Under the pieces are notes generated by a model, which ran no database searches, had not been told where the DNA came from, and was given only the letters and a program-made list of their open reading frames with translations. Source: Liolophura sinensis (Eukaryota > Mollusca > Polyplacophora > Chitonida > Chitonidae). Taken from it: DNA of 64,000 nucleotides. The first letter of the stretch is position 1, and each line of letters begins with the position of its first letter. The translations under genes were made by a program, and so were the position numbers. Shown one piece after another: positions 57,101-64,000 of this stretch. The stretch is taken from NCBI RefSeq assembly GCF_032854445.1, contig NC_088303.1, positions 20,405,501 through 20,469,500 on the forward strand, in the 5' to 3' direction.

Positions 57101-58980
57101 ATGATCACAACTTCAACTTAGACACAACTTTTGATCAGTTATGTTTGTATGAGTTTGTTCCATTTTCATATGTGTAATTTGTGGCTCACACATATTTGGT
57201 GGTGAAATTTTGGATCCTTAAATTTATCATATTAATGCATTGGTCCTGGATGGATTGTTTTACTAAAGTGTACTAGCAGCTGATTGACCCCTGACCTGTA
57301 TAAATGTAGCATGGTCATTTTGGTTGAGCTGAAGCTTATTCAGGAGGCTTGTCAGGTTCATGTCAGTGGATTGTGGTTTTCTCCAGCTCTATCTAGTTTC
57401 CTGGGTCCATAAGTGTGTGGGCTAAGGTACAGGCAATATGTGCGATTACAGTATTAATTACACTCCTAATATCAGCAGACTATACTCTTCCACTCCCTGA
57501 TAAGTATAGGCCCATTCTCTGATAAAACAGCTTGGTAAACAGGAGTTATCATAGTGCCAAACAAATGGCCTAAATATGGTGAAATATGTACTGACGGATA
57601 GTGGAAAGGCACTGTGCTACATCAGTCAAAGACAACCATAGCTAATCAGTCAGCCCTATATTTGTGAGCAGGTGGAAGGGTAATGTATGATGAGATACAC
57701 CATTTGATATTATGAGTATAAGGGTTGATCCCCTTTCAATTACATTTTTTTTAGTTTTTTTTTAGTTTTCAGTTTACAGTACTATTTTGTTGGTTTATGC
57801 AAGTTTGTGCAGGTCCATATTAATTAACATCATTTCAGTATGCTCATATTCATGCATTGTTTCTTCTTTTTCATTATGCACCTGTTTATGAAATACCAAT
57901 AAGCAATTTGTGGTAATGTCATTATTTATAGTTACAACTGGCGGAAGCGGAAGAGTTACGACAACAACAGGCAAACCAAACAGCACTGGCAGCAATTGGG
58001 CCTCGGAAGAAGAAGAAACTAGACACTGGAGAGGTATACATATTAGTTATGTTACATATATTATAAGATGGTCATTTTAACAGGGCCTTCTCTTAACTTT
58101 CCGTAACTCTTGTACTGCACTGTTTACCATCTTCAGCATTTTGTTGTGAGTAATGTCAGACAAGCCATGTGATCATATGAACTTATGAAATCATGTTTGT
58201 TTTTTTATATGAGGGAAAAAATTTTGAAAGCTACATAAAACTGTCTAAACAAACACCAGATGTGAGGTGTAAATTTTTGTATTTTTCCTTGTAGAGCTCA
58301 AGTACGACATCATTGCCGAATGGCGTGGGTAATACGCCTACCAGATCAGGGGTCAGTGTCTATCATACTATCAGAGTTGTCGTGTCTGAGAGTATTGTCC
58401 AGGGCCCAGTTCCACAGCGCGATCATGCTCTATTAAAGTTAATTGTGACTACCACGGCTGCATGGCTGTCAGTGTGATTAATACAGTATTCTTTATCTTT
58501 GATCGCCTTGCGAAATGTGGCCCAAAACTCTCTTTTTATCAAGAATACAAGCATTTCAACTTCACTCATTTTCACAATCTTGTCTATCTGTAGTAACTTA
58601 TTCTAAAATTTCCCTTTCCACAGTTACTGTACTGAACTAAAAAACAGAGAGTAGGTAAAAAATCATTATTTCTTAATTTTACTTTGTGTACAGTATTGTT
58701 ACAAGTTGCGTAAGCACTGTACTGATGTAAGCACATAATCAGTGAAGGAATAAGGTAACATCTTCTCAACTTTATACAAGGTCAAATAGCTGTTGAAGCT
58801 TTGATGTGGTGTGTTCAAAGAATTTTTCATTATTGCATGAAGTCCTTTATCTTTTTCTCTTTACAGGTGTCAAATCGACCCAGAATAAAACGTGTTAACT
58901 TAAAGGACTTAATCTTCCTTATGGAGCAGGAAAAGGACACAAGAAAGTCAACAACCCTGTACAAGGCATTCCTAAAATGA
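41024..58980 (+). CDS. TAF4: TAF4, TFIID subunit 4, 14 coding exons
   Basis: A TFIID core subunit; it pairs with TAF12 through a histone fold and contacts activators through its TAFH domain (family knowledge). Coding exons: 41024-42193, 47302-47460, 48373-48592, 48795-48922, 49473-49562, 50603-50785, 51443-51690, 52248-52420, 53934-54064, 54487-54612, 56089-56145, 57932-58033, 58295-58351 and 58867-58980. All have GT/AG borders and consistent phases, totalling 985 aa (human about 1085). Residues 1-516 are an S/T/N/P-rich activator-contact region; about 517-605 are TAFH (EHVKKCKNFLSTLIKLA, PFLKKSLPLLRQSL). Residues about 740-832 are the histone fold, with ATQERLRNIAERLSTIAEH; then a basic helical region (EEIDKLEKKRHEEQEREIL, ALAAIGPRKKKKLD) and the conserved end RVNLKDLIFLMEQE and LYKAFLK. 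ATG at 41024 is the first in frame (context GCGAAATGG). Intron 1 is 5.1 kb and repeat-rich. Confidence 0.96.
44074..45420. repeat. Diverged interspersed repeat with short hairpin head
   Basis: TTTTTAGCTCACCTGTACT with its near-inverse ACGGTGAGAGCT forms a short hairpin at 44074-44106. It is followed by weakly repeated segments (GATGTTAAGG-x-TG and ACTTCATAT/ACTGCAT motifs) that recur near 44390, 45120 and 45290. The head matches the terminal motif of the element at 49733-50190. Boundaries are uncertain. Lies in TAF4 intron 1. Confidence 0.5.
45962..46128. mobile_element. Compact foldback element (MITE-like)
   Basis: Almost the whole 167 bp is one inverted repeat. Positions 46021-46042 and 46049-46070 are perfect 22-bp complements around the 6-base loop CTCTCC. 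Outer arms continue with AAGTTGTGTAACTCCG paired to CGGAGTTACACTACTTG and GACTTCATTGTGA paired to TCACAGTGAAGAC. No coding capacity. Lies in TAF4 intron 1. Confidence 0.85.
46704..46860 (+). mobile_element. SINE-like repeat, GTCAGGTACCTGGCAAA variant
   Basis: AGGTTTGTCAGATACCTGAC and AAAGGGATGTGGCTTATTC precede a SINE-type tail (GTGTAAAACATCAGTCAAAT then AAACAAGCAAGCAAATAAAT). Two more copies with the same head and tail lie at 48124-48250 and 55930-56075. Confidence 0.6.
47302..47460 (+). CDS. TAF4: TAF4 coding exon 2
   Basis: 53 codons, phase 0-0, acceptor GCTGTTGCAG. NTITLPPGLHGTFMMKNEQ and GQIVLM match the TLPPG-x-NE-x-GQ-x-VLV segment of TAF4 proteins just before TAFH. Ends AAG before GTAACT. 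Confidence 0.9.
47502..47688 (+). mobile_element. SINE copy with altered head
   Basis: Starts GCCTCAGTGACCTAATGGTT (A-box-like) and joins the standard body at GGTTTCCGCCGCGCTCTGCC, CACCATAATGCTGGCCGC and GTGAAATATTTTTAAGTATG, with a tail of CAAATCAAATAAATAAAT. The middle of the body is deleted. TAF4 intron 2. Confidence 0.8.
48124..48250 (+). mobile_element. SINE-like repeat, GTCAGGTACCTGGCAAA variant
   Basis: GGTTTGTCAGGTACCTGGCA, AAGGTTAGTGGTTTACCCAT and CATAAGTCAAATATTCTTGA with an A-rich CAAAAATCAAACAAAATGA end. TAF4 intron 2. Confidence 0.6.
48373..48592 (+). CDS. TAF4: TAF4 coding exon 3
   Basis: 220 nt after a TACTATCAG acceptor. Encodes a Q/T/P/G-rich linker (AQTVLAIQQQTGATT, PTQTIVQTPVSAPG). 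Ends GCAG before GTAAGA, phase 1, joining exon 4 as SAVAQQQ. Confidence 0.9.
48795..48922 (+). CDS. TAF4: TAF4 coding exon 4 (TAFH, N-terminal part)
   Basis: Encodes VAQQQAMEHVKKCKNFLSTL and IKLASSQPPQTIRNVRELI, the first TAFH/NHR1 helices. Donor GTAAGT, phase 0. Confidence 0.95.
49060..49282 (+). mobile_element. SINE copy, 5' truncated
   Basis: GGAGCCTCTCACCAATGTGG, B-box-like GAGTTCAAGTCC, then GTACAGGGGAAGG, AGCAACCTGAGGATG and the tail TAAAACACCAATTATATGAA. A-box end missing. TAF4 intron 4. Confidence 0.85.
49473..49562 (+). CDS. TAF4: TAF4 coding exon 5 (TAFH, middle)
   Basis: 30 codons, DGKVEPEQFTENLQVELNSS then PQPNLVPFLK, the TAFH segment with the E-x-F-x-x-L-x-x-EL pattern. Phase 0-0, acceptor TTGTTTTCAG. 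Confidence 0.95.
49733..50190. mobile_element. Short element with perfect 10-bp terminal inverted repeats
   Basis: Begins AGCTCGCCTG and ends CAGGCGAGCT, exact reverse complements about 450 bp apart. The interior is a tandem duplication of ~180 bp: AATGTTAAACAAAATGTTAG and ATGATAAACAAAATCTTACG mark the two copies, each followed by AAAAAGTA-T-TGTATTGA and ACACAAGGGG-ATGTTCCAT motifs. No transposase frame. A non-autonomous DNA element is likely. TAF4 intron 5. Confidence 0.7.
50603..50785 (+). CDS. TAF4: TAF4 coding exon 6 (TAFH end and linker)
   Basis: Starts KSLPLLRQSLSQNKMTIEG, completing TAFH, then a P/H/Q/S-rich linker. Donor taken as CAG then GTCAAG at 50786, phase 0; a GC donor six bases downstream (GTCAAG then GCAAGT) would add two codons and keep the frame. 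Confidence 0.92.
51443..51690 (+). CDS. TAF4: TAF4 coding exon 7
   Basis: Encodes HIVRQLTPQQLSQIRSQKP and a linker ending KHQDAGGGAQHKEKRKFESL. Ends CTCAA before GTATGA, phase 2; the split codon makes Lys with exon 8. Confidence 0.9.
52248..52420 (+). CDS. TAF4: TAF4 coding exon 8 (histone-fold start)
   Basis: DADDDINDVATMGGVNLSEE marks the DDD-x-x-DVA-x-MGGVNL-x-EE signature that opens the TAF4 histone-fold region; then RSCKDELFLNQGPLLAKI. Donor GTAAGT, phase 1. Confidence 0.96.
53556..53838 (+). mobile_element. SINE copy, near full length
   Basis: Diverged head with CAGGAGTCTCTCACCAATGA and AAGTTCAAGTCC, body with GTGGGAAGGTCTGACAGCAA and GTTTCCTCCCACCAT, tail GTAAAACACCAGTCAAATGA. TAF4 intron 8. 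Confidence 0.88.
53934..54064 (+). CDS. TAF4: TAF4 coding exon 9 (histone fold)
   Basis: AKKYGVTDIPADVVSLVSQA and TQERLRNIAERLSTIAEHR correspond to the TAF4 helices that pair with TAF12. Acceptor TTGTTGTTGCAG, donor GTAAGT, phase 0 at the end. Confidence 0.96.
54487..54612 (+). CDS. TAF4: TAF4 coding exon 10
   Basis: 42 codons. DSRFEVTQDTKTQLKFLEEI and DKLEKKRHEEQEREILLRAA form the conserved charged helix after the histone fold. Donor GTATGT. Confidence 0.96.
54720..55446. mobile_element. ~725-bp foldback element
   Basis: Two ~265-bp arms, about 54724-54988 and 55195-55436, are inverted copies. Left-arm landmarks TTCTAATGTGTCAGATCAAC, GTAAACCAGTGTCAACCGAG, CATAATCAGCTAACCT and ACTCACAAAATAAATACATT all reappear reverse-complemented in the right arm with about 80-85% identity by eye. 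The central ~200 bp is unrelated. AGAAGGGTAG occurs at both outer borders (54720 and 55437), a possible target-site duplication overlapping the terminus. TAF4 intron 10. Confidence 0.82.
55930..56075 (+). mobile_element. SINE-like repeat, GTCAGGTACCTGGCAAA variant
   Basis: GACTGGTTTTCAGGTACCTG then GCAAACGGTGGTAG, CCCAGTTTTCTCCACCCTTA and a GTACAGCGTTAAACAGCAAT tail with AAATAAATA. It ends just upstream of TAF4 exon 11. Confidence 0.6.
56089..56145 (+). CDS. TAF4: TAF4 coding exon 11 (19 codons)
   Basis: A 57-nt microexon encoding SRSKTEDPEQAKLKQKAKE, the conserved TAF4 segment SRS-x-x-EDPEQ. Too short to show as an open frame; supported by GT/AG borders and homology. Confidence 0.94.
56215..57080. 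repeat. Interspersed repeat with CGCCCCCGCCATTGGGCGGG head and ~170-bp internal repeats
   Basis: A GCCCCCGCCATTGGGCGGGC hairpin-like start is followed by three copies of a ~165-170 bp unit. AACTCCAACTGTTTTC or a variant lies at 56544, 56714 and 56876, and a decayed one near 56290. Each copy has GATACA-ACACAGATGACGATG-like and GTTGTCATGGTAACC-like parts. A SINE interrupts the first copy. TAF4 intron 11. Confidence 0.75.
56355..56505 (+). mobile_element. SINE copy nested in another repeat
   Basis: 5'-truncated copy: GTGGGAATGACTGCCAGCAA, CCTGCTGATGGCTGTGGGTT, GTTTCCTCCTGCCAT, GCTGGCCGCCGTCGTATAAG, then AACACCAATCAAATAAATGA. Sits inside the tandem repeat of the surrounding element, so it inserted later. 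Confidence 0.88.
57932..58033 (+). CDS. TAF4: TAF4 coding exon 12
   Basis: 34 codons. LQLAEAEELRQQQANQTALA then AIGPRKKKKLDTGE; the ANLTALAAIGPRKKRK-like block is one of the most conserved TAF4 stretches and carries a basic nuclear-localisation-like cluster. Confidence 0.95.
58295..58351 (+). CDS. TAF4: TAF4 coding exon 13 (19 codons)
   Basis: 57 nt encoding SSSTTSLPNGVGNTPTRSG, a variable linker that precedes the conserved C-terminus. Donor GTCAGT, phase 0. It could be skipped without breaking frame. Confidence 0.88.
58867..58980 (+). CDS. TAF4: TAF4 coding exon 14 (C-terminus)
   Basis: VSNRPRIKRVNLKDLIFLME then QEKDTRKSTTLYKAFLK and TGA at 58980; the RVNL-x-DLIF and LLYKAFLK ends are near invariant in TAF4. 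Confidence 0.96.
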   Translation: MSNRPRIKRVNLKDLIFLMEQEKDTRKSTTLYKAFLK

Positions 58981-60445
58981 AATATATCTGAAATCTGTTT
59001 ATATATTTATTTGTGACTACACATGCACATCTGTACATAACTCCCTAGGAGGGGGATAATTTTGTATACAAGCATTCATCACAAACATTTGTCATTCATC
59101 AGACTGGGGATGCAATGCTGATCAAACAAACTCACCAGAATTGCATTTATGTGGGCCATTGGACGTTTGCAAACTTTCATGTCCACAACATGTCAAACTC
59201 ATTCAGTGGACTACTTCAGAGGCACTATGGACCTTTTCATGGTTTCACCATTATGAATTCTTAATTTTGGATGCCATATTTACTTGGAACTTGCTGGCTT
59301 GGGAAAGAAGCTATCCCATTGTGGACTTAGTTGCTTATAAAGTGTCTGTTTTGGGAGATTAATTCATGTCTTCTGGCATGAATTTATCTGAATTCTTCGA
59401 ATGATGCTTGGAACTCACAGACAGCTTTTACATACACAGTTCTTTTTCTGGAGAGCTTATGGGTTTTCCTAGTAACATTTGCTTGTGAAGAGCAGAAAAG
59501 TATCCAATTTTGTGATGTAATAATTGTACCGGTAATAACCAGACTAGGTTGTGCTACTATTTATGATTTAGAGTAGCTGAAATCACTTAACAGATCACAG
59601 ATTAGAGGTGTTGTCTGTGTAGCATGATTTGTATGTATCACACAATTTCTATTATTTATTAAAGATGTAAATGTTTCAGTGGTTAGTTGAGATGGAGGAG
59701 CATGTAGTTGTAAGTGAGAATCTAGATAGTAGACTGAATATCGCAGCAGATCGCTCAGACGTGACCTCAGTAAGCTCTTCCTTCCTGAGAATCTAGACTA
59801 AATATCGCATATCACTGGGATGTAGTTTTCGTCATCTCTCACAGACTCCACCCTTCACTTGTCTCATCTTACTCCTGAATCACTGCATGCAGGGCCACAT
59901 GATCATTTTCTATCAGTGTGTCCTTACTTCACTTTTTATCCAAGCCCCATTGCCCTCAACAAGCATACTAGAAGATGGTTTCATGATGACGATTATTCAT
60001 CCTCTTGAGAATTTTATCCGTTCTACACACTGCACTTTTGACATCCCTTGCTTAAATTTACTGATATGTGTGAATTTTGATAAATCAAGGCTGTATCCCA
60101 AGGCGGTACTTTTACCTGTAAACAGAGAATTCTTTTACATCATTCCATTGACATATTCTGATAACACCTTTCTCTGTAGAGCAAAATACAAAAACCTACT
60201 TTTTATGCTCTTTCCGGTTGTTTTAAGCGTGTTTACTGGTGACAGCATATATATGATACGGATACTAGCATCTTCATATTAAAGACTGATGATACCATTT
60301 CTCTGATATAAATATAATCCTTAAAACCACATGTTTCACTGACTGGTTGTTCTGTCAACTCTCGTTGCATGCAAGGGACACTAGTTTTAATTGTAATCTT
60401 CATAGAAGTATATAGCAAGAAGAGTACAGTGAAAATCAATTTCTT
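58981..60445 (+). other. TAF4 3' UTR and 3' flank
   Basis: Sequence following the TAF4 stop. ATTAAA at 59658-59663 and again at 60278-60283 are candidate polyadenylation signals. A 131-codon frame at 59887-60282 has no recognisable domain and is probably chance. The true transcript end cannot be fixed from sequence alone. Confidence 0.45.
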
Positions 60446-60446
60446 C

Positions 60447-60545
60447 CCCCAGACACTGAGCGGTTTCCTGCCACCTTAATGCTGGCCGCCGTCGTGTAGG
60501 TAAAAATAGTATGGTGTATAACACCAGTCAAAGAAATAAATAGAT
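60447..60545 (+). mobile_element. SINE 3' fragment
   Basis: CCCCAGACACTGAGCGGTTT, CCTTAATGCTGGCCGCCGTC and AACACCAGTCAAAGAAATAA: body-to-tail part only. Confidence 0.8.
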
Positions 60546-60580
60546 AACTATTATTTCATGTCCCACGTGGTCTGGCTCAG

Positions 60581-60620
<40 letters not shown>

Positions 60621-61774
60621 AGTCATCCACAGGTGCAGAGACTAACACTGCCAGCCACTACCCTCCTTTTTTTTTCTGCATGTCCGTTAAGTAGATACAG
60701 GTCTTCAACGTGCAAAGACACTGAAAGGAAGTCTAGTGATAAATTGTTCAAACTGATAAATTTGTGTAGGCATGGTAAAGTTTTATTTGTAAAATTTCTA
60801 ATTATATATTTTTTTGTTTTATTTTTTTTTTATGCATACATCTCTCCTGTAGTAAGATTTACATCTGGCCTTATTTCTGATCATTTGTATTCACTGATGT
60901 ATTAATTACGGCTCTGCTCAATTGGTGTTCTCAGTGTAGAATGACTAGACTTGTAAATGTCCCTGCAGGTTGGTATTTGTATTTTAATTATTTCCCCAGG
61001 AAATTAATTCCGTGAGACCTTGGTCCTGGTTGGAATTAAAGGAATGGAGGCTTTAGACACAACTAAGAGATGATTCATTATGGAAAATTATACCCATTGT
61101 TTACTTGCATCATAGCTGAATGAGTCGATTTCAGTCATCAGTGTAGATGTTACCAGAACTATGGATTGCCAGAATGATCGCTGTTGATGCGAATTGTACA
61201 TATCTGTTAGCATGGAATGACCAGACAGTGCACATGTTAATGGTTGCAGTTGGCCACTGTTGTAACAATGAAATGATTGTGGGGAGAACTATTAGAATTG
61301 GTTACTAATTTAGAGAGATTCTATCAACTGTTAATGACTGTTCCTTTCCCCCAACAGAGTTTGTATATACATGAGTGACTGTTATCGGTGAAAATTCAAT
61401 AGATCAGCATTTTTCTGTTTTTTTTTTTTTCTTGTTTTTGTTTTTTTTTCTTCTTGTTTTGTACATAGTGTCTCACACCATGAATAACGACAAATAAGAT
61501 AATTACATTACTACTATAATGTTGCAATCGTTAAAGTGCTTCGGGTCTGTTGTGTGACCATGTGGCGGTGTACGGCAAGGAGATCTTCTTTACCACTACC
61601 TGTATACATTATACATATGCTGTGCATATGTAAACCCGTTGCTTTATGTATATTAAACTTCATGTGCGAGAGTGAAAGGCATCTATTTTACAATGGAGTA
61701 CTGTTTGCGTTGTGTTTACAAATTATTTCGTCTTTCTTGCTTTCTGATTGGTTGGTTGCTAGTTAATTTTGTAA
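60546..61774. other. Intergenic, no gene recognised
   Basis: Contains a CT microsatellite and several T runs. No supported gene; frames at 60558-60905 and 61536-61766 pass through low-complexity sequence. Confidence 0.45.
60581..60620. repeat. (CT)n microsatellite
   Basis: About 20 CT dinucleotides with one TTT interruption. Confidence 0.95.
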
Positions 61775-61895
61775 GTTTATTCATTGACTTATTGGATTGT
61801 TGTTTAACACCACGCTCAAGAACGCTTAAGTTATACGATGGCGGCCAGTTTTATGGATGGAAGTAACCGGAAAGCCTGGGGGTAAACCATCAACG
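61775..61895 (-). mobile_element. SINE 3' fragment
   Basis: GGATTGTTGTTTAACACCAC, GCTCAAGAACGC, TTATACGATGGCGGCCAG and AAGCCTGGGGGTAAACC, minus orientation; head missing. Confidence 0.75.
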
Positions 61896-62156
61896 CTTTG
61901 CAGCCACTGCAAAGCGTTCTTAACTAGCAACCACGTGTGACGAACAGATGTGCGCCCCATGTTAATCATTTTATTTTAGTCATTTATTTTCACCAAAGCT
62001 CCTCCAACAGTGAGAGGAAGGTATTGCATAGATTGTCCGTCAAAGATTTGTGTTCCCTGGCTATAAAGCAAGCCTCTTTTGGCCACGACACTTTCTCTTA
62101 CAAATATAAGGTAGTTACCTCGCGCTTTGAGGAATAGGACCGCTTCCATAAAGCTA

Positions 62157-62522
62157 AACCGGCCCGGATAGCACAGTTGATAGAGCGTCCGCTTCGGGAC
62201 CGGTAGATCCAGGATCAATCCTTGGTCGAGTCACACCTAAGACTTTAAAAGAGGAAGTTGTAACTTCCTCGCTTGGCGTTCAGCATGAAGGGGACAGTGC
62301 AATGACTGGTTGACCCGTATCAGTATAATGGCTCGGGCGGGGCGAATTACTTGCCTTCGGTAAGTCGTCTCAGTGATGCAGCACTAAATAAAAGAGCGGT
62401 GGAAATCCGTCCTGCAACAAGGAGGCACATTACACGTGCATGCACCCTAATGATTCCTTCGTCGTCATATGACTGAAAAATTGTTGAGTACGACGTTAAA
62501 CCCCAAGCACTCACCCACTCAC
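62157..62522 (+). mobile_element. Complete tRNA-derived SINE, second family, with perfect 12-bp target-site duplication
   Basis: Begins with a tRNA-like head: A-box-like TAGCACAGTTGATAGAGC, anticodon-loop-like GCTTCGGGACC, B-box-like GGATCAATCC. A ~200-bp body has AACTTCCTCGCTTGGCGTTC and GGCTCGGGCGGGGCGAATTA. The 3' end is CGTCGTCATATGACTGAAAA, TTGAGTACGACGTTAAACCC and GCACTCACCCACTCAC. TCCATAAAGCTA flanks it at 62145-62156 and 62523-62534. The head resembles Pro-type tRNAs but its stems are mismatched, so it is not called a tRNA gene. Confidence 0.95.
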
Positions 62523-62534
62523 TCCATAAAGCTA

Positions 62535-63159
62535 TTTTTGACTGGAGCCAAAACTTAAAGCCTAGCCATAAGACTTATTTTTTGGTACTGTAAATCGAAA
62601 TTTGACACGTTTGTCTTGAGATTTATGTCGTTGTCGACATTTCAATTTCTAGGGCTCAAAAATAAGCTGTGAAATAGTATTTTAAGTTCTGACCACAGAA
62701 ATGCATGGATTTGTAGAAACCTGTCATCTAATCCACGATATTCTGCCTTCTGGGGACACCTGGACATACTGTTTAAATAGGTAACAATCTTTGTTAGTAC
62801 GACCTGTAGTTAAAATCTGGACACTAATCCATTAAGATGCACAAAAAGAAATACAAAGATCACTGGGTGGGCCAAAGTTTAGTTTCATGACTCAAACCCG
62901 AACATTTTGTTAACATTGTGAAAAGTGTTAGAGAGATAAATCTTACATGAACGCATGTGATAGATTATTTCATCTGTCAGCTTATCGAGCATTTAAGACT
63001 GGATTGTTGTTCTGTAGAGTCGGTATATCAACTAATAGCACGGACTATGGTGCTGTACTATTTATGGTATTACATGTATTTCATTTATGATATTACTTGT
63101 ATTATAATATAATTTTTAGTTCTTTGACGGTTTGTGTTGAACGTTGTTTTGATGCACGT
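62535..63159. other. Intergenic between a SINE and the GPCR 3' end
   Basis: AT-rich, no frame or repeat recognised. It should include the 3' UTR of the minus-strand GPCR. Confidence 0.4.
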
Positions 63160-64000
63160 TCATACGTCAGTCCGGAAATTGCCCGATGGTCGCCCGCCGA
63201 CGGAGAGGTGAACAGTTGACACGGCTTCCGAGCTCAACAGCTTCACTTTGTACTTGATTGGCAGGTTCCTCCGAATAGCTGGAATGCGCCTGATGAGGAT
63301 TAAAGGATCTACACAGCAGTTGATCAGGTTAATCGTGGAAAGAATGTAATACGTCGTCTTTGACTCCTCTGAAGCACCCTGACGCAACGCTCCGCCAACA
63401 AAAATTGAGTAAGCAGGGGCCGGCAAGTAACAGGTTAGCGAAGTAACCATAGAGACGAAATACGCCAGCGTCACGGACAGCTGTTGTGTCCTTACGGATC
63501 TTTTTGAGAATTTCTCCATTGTCCCTCTTTGATATTTAAGCAATCCGAAAATGAATATGTACAGGAAAAAAGACACCACGTTGAGAGCAGTGTAAAAGGC
63601 ATCTATGAAGACTGCACTCTCCATGTCAAAGTGCGCAGCAGCCAGGTGAGTGCAGATCCAGTGAGGCGATGTGTCTGTAAGGACTATGGATTCGTTAACA
63701 GAAAGTAAGAAATACATCCACGCCGCTGCAGCAACTGTCCATGGCAATAGTAAAAGGACAATTCTGGACCTTTTTCCATAACCGACCGCGTTATATTTAA
63801 AGGGCTTAGTGACGGCGTAAAAACGATCACAGGCTAGCCCCGCGACATACAGTGGCTGAACGATGAACAATGTAGACAATAAAACAGTGTAGCCAGCCAC
63901 GAAACAAAAAGCAGTCTTGTCTTTGACGAATCCAAATATTGTCCCTAGGTAGCTCGGATTCAGAGCTGTAATCATGGGTAAACTGCAGTTGGCAACACAC
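63160..64000 (-). CDS. Class A (rhodopsin-like) G-protein-coupled receptor, 5' part outside the window
   Basis: A single open frame reaching the window edge. At least 8 more codons precede the ATG at 63975 without a stop, and CSLPMITALNPS looks like the end of TM2, so the gene is partial at its 5' end. Counting from that Met: TM3 about 22-48 with disulfide-type Cys24; D50-R51-F52 in place of DRY; TM4 about 71-91 with Trp86; a possible N-glycosylation site N94-E-S; ECL2 Cys108; TM5 about 121-147; TM6 about 166-193 with CYLPAP in place of CWLP; TM7 about 207-228 with DPLIL in place of NPxxY; then a short cytoplasmic tail ending GNFRTDV. No intron is needed across TM3-TM7. The ligand is not inferable; lineage-expanded orphan receptors of this kind are common in molluscs. 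Convergent with TAF4. Confidence 0.88.
   Translation of the reverse strand, partial: CVANCSLPMITALNPSYLGTIFGFVKDKTAFCFVAGYTVLLSTLFIVQPLYVAGLACDRFYAVTKPFKYNAVGYGKRSRIVLLLLPWTVAAAAWMYFLLSVNESIVLTDTSPHWICTHLAAAHFDMESAVFIDAFYTALNVVSFFLYIFIFGLLKYQRGTMEKFSKRSVRTQQLSVTLAYFVSMVTSLTCYLPAPAYSIFVGGALRQGASEESKTTYYILSTINLINCCVDPLILIRRIPAIRRNLPIKYKVKLLSSEAVSTVHLSVGGRPSGNFRTDV

Noticed and set aside
59887-60282. 131-codon frame downstream of TAF4
   Set aside because: Lies in the probable TAF4 3' UTR or flank and has no recognisable domain.
62159-62230. tRNA-Pro-like sequence
   Set aside because: Anticodon and T stems are mismatched, and it is followed by a SINE body and bracketed by a target-site duplication.

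Overview
This is an animal nuclear-genome window, most likely from a mollusc or another lophotrochozoan. It has intron-rich genes, one nuclear tRNA gene, many degraded tRNA-derived SINEs of the kind widespread in mollusc genomes, and very large tandem arrays. The species assignment is inferred from repeat style and protein similarity; no species-specific marker was recognised.

Layout. Bases 1-25,200 contain no gene I can support. They are dominated by at least nine tandem arrays with different units: 36, about 145, 83, 34, 59, 41, 50, 41 and 43 bp. The largest is a 34-bp array of roughly 4 kb with a decaying skirt that reaches about 8.9 kb. SINE copies and a palindromic element lie between the arrays. 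Bases 25,200-30,500 are mostly single-copy, with a tRNA-Lys(CTT) gene at 28,140-28,212 on the minus strand.

Bases 30,500-59,000 hold two well-supported genes in head-to-head arrangement. LSM14 (RAP55/Trailer hitch family, a P-body translational repressor) lies on the minus strand at 30,943-40,820, possibly ending at 30,576. TAF4 (TFIID subunit) lies on the plus strand at 41,024-58,980 in 14 coding exons. Their start codons are only 203 bp apart, which implies a shared bidirectional promoter. I rebuilt both proteins by matching splice sites and phases: LSM14 at about 455 aa with every exon, TAF4 at about 985 aa. Their introns hold SINEs (two with clear target-site duplications), foldback or MITE-like palindromes, and a short terminal-inverted-repeat element.

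Bases 59,000-63,160 are the TAF4 3' flank plus repeats, including a complete SINE with a tRNA-like head and a perfect 12-bp target-site duplication. From 63,160 to the window edge, on the minus strand, is the 3' part of a class A (rhodopsin-like) GPCR gene with divergent signature motifs.

I found no wholly new biological system. The observations most worth a second look are the tandem-array compartment and its higher-order duplications, a duplicated LSM14 exon, the LSM14/TAF4 bidirectional promoter, and several palindromic non-autonomous elements, some inside TAF4 introns.
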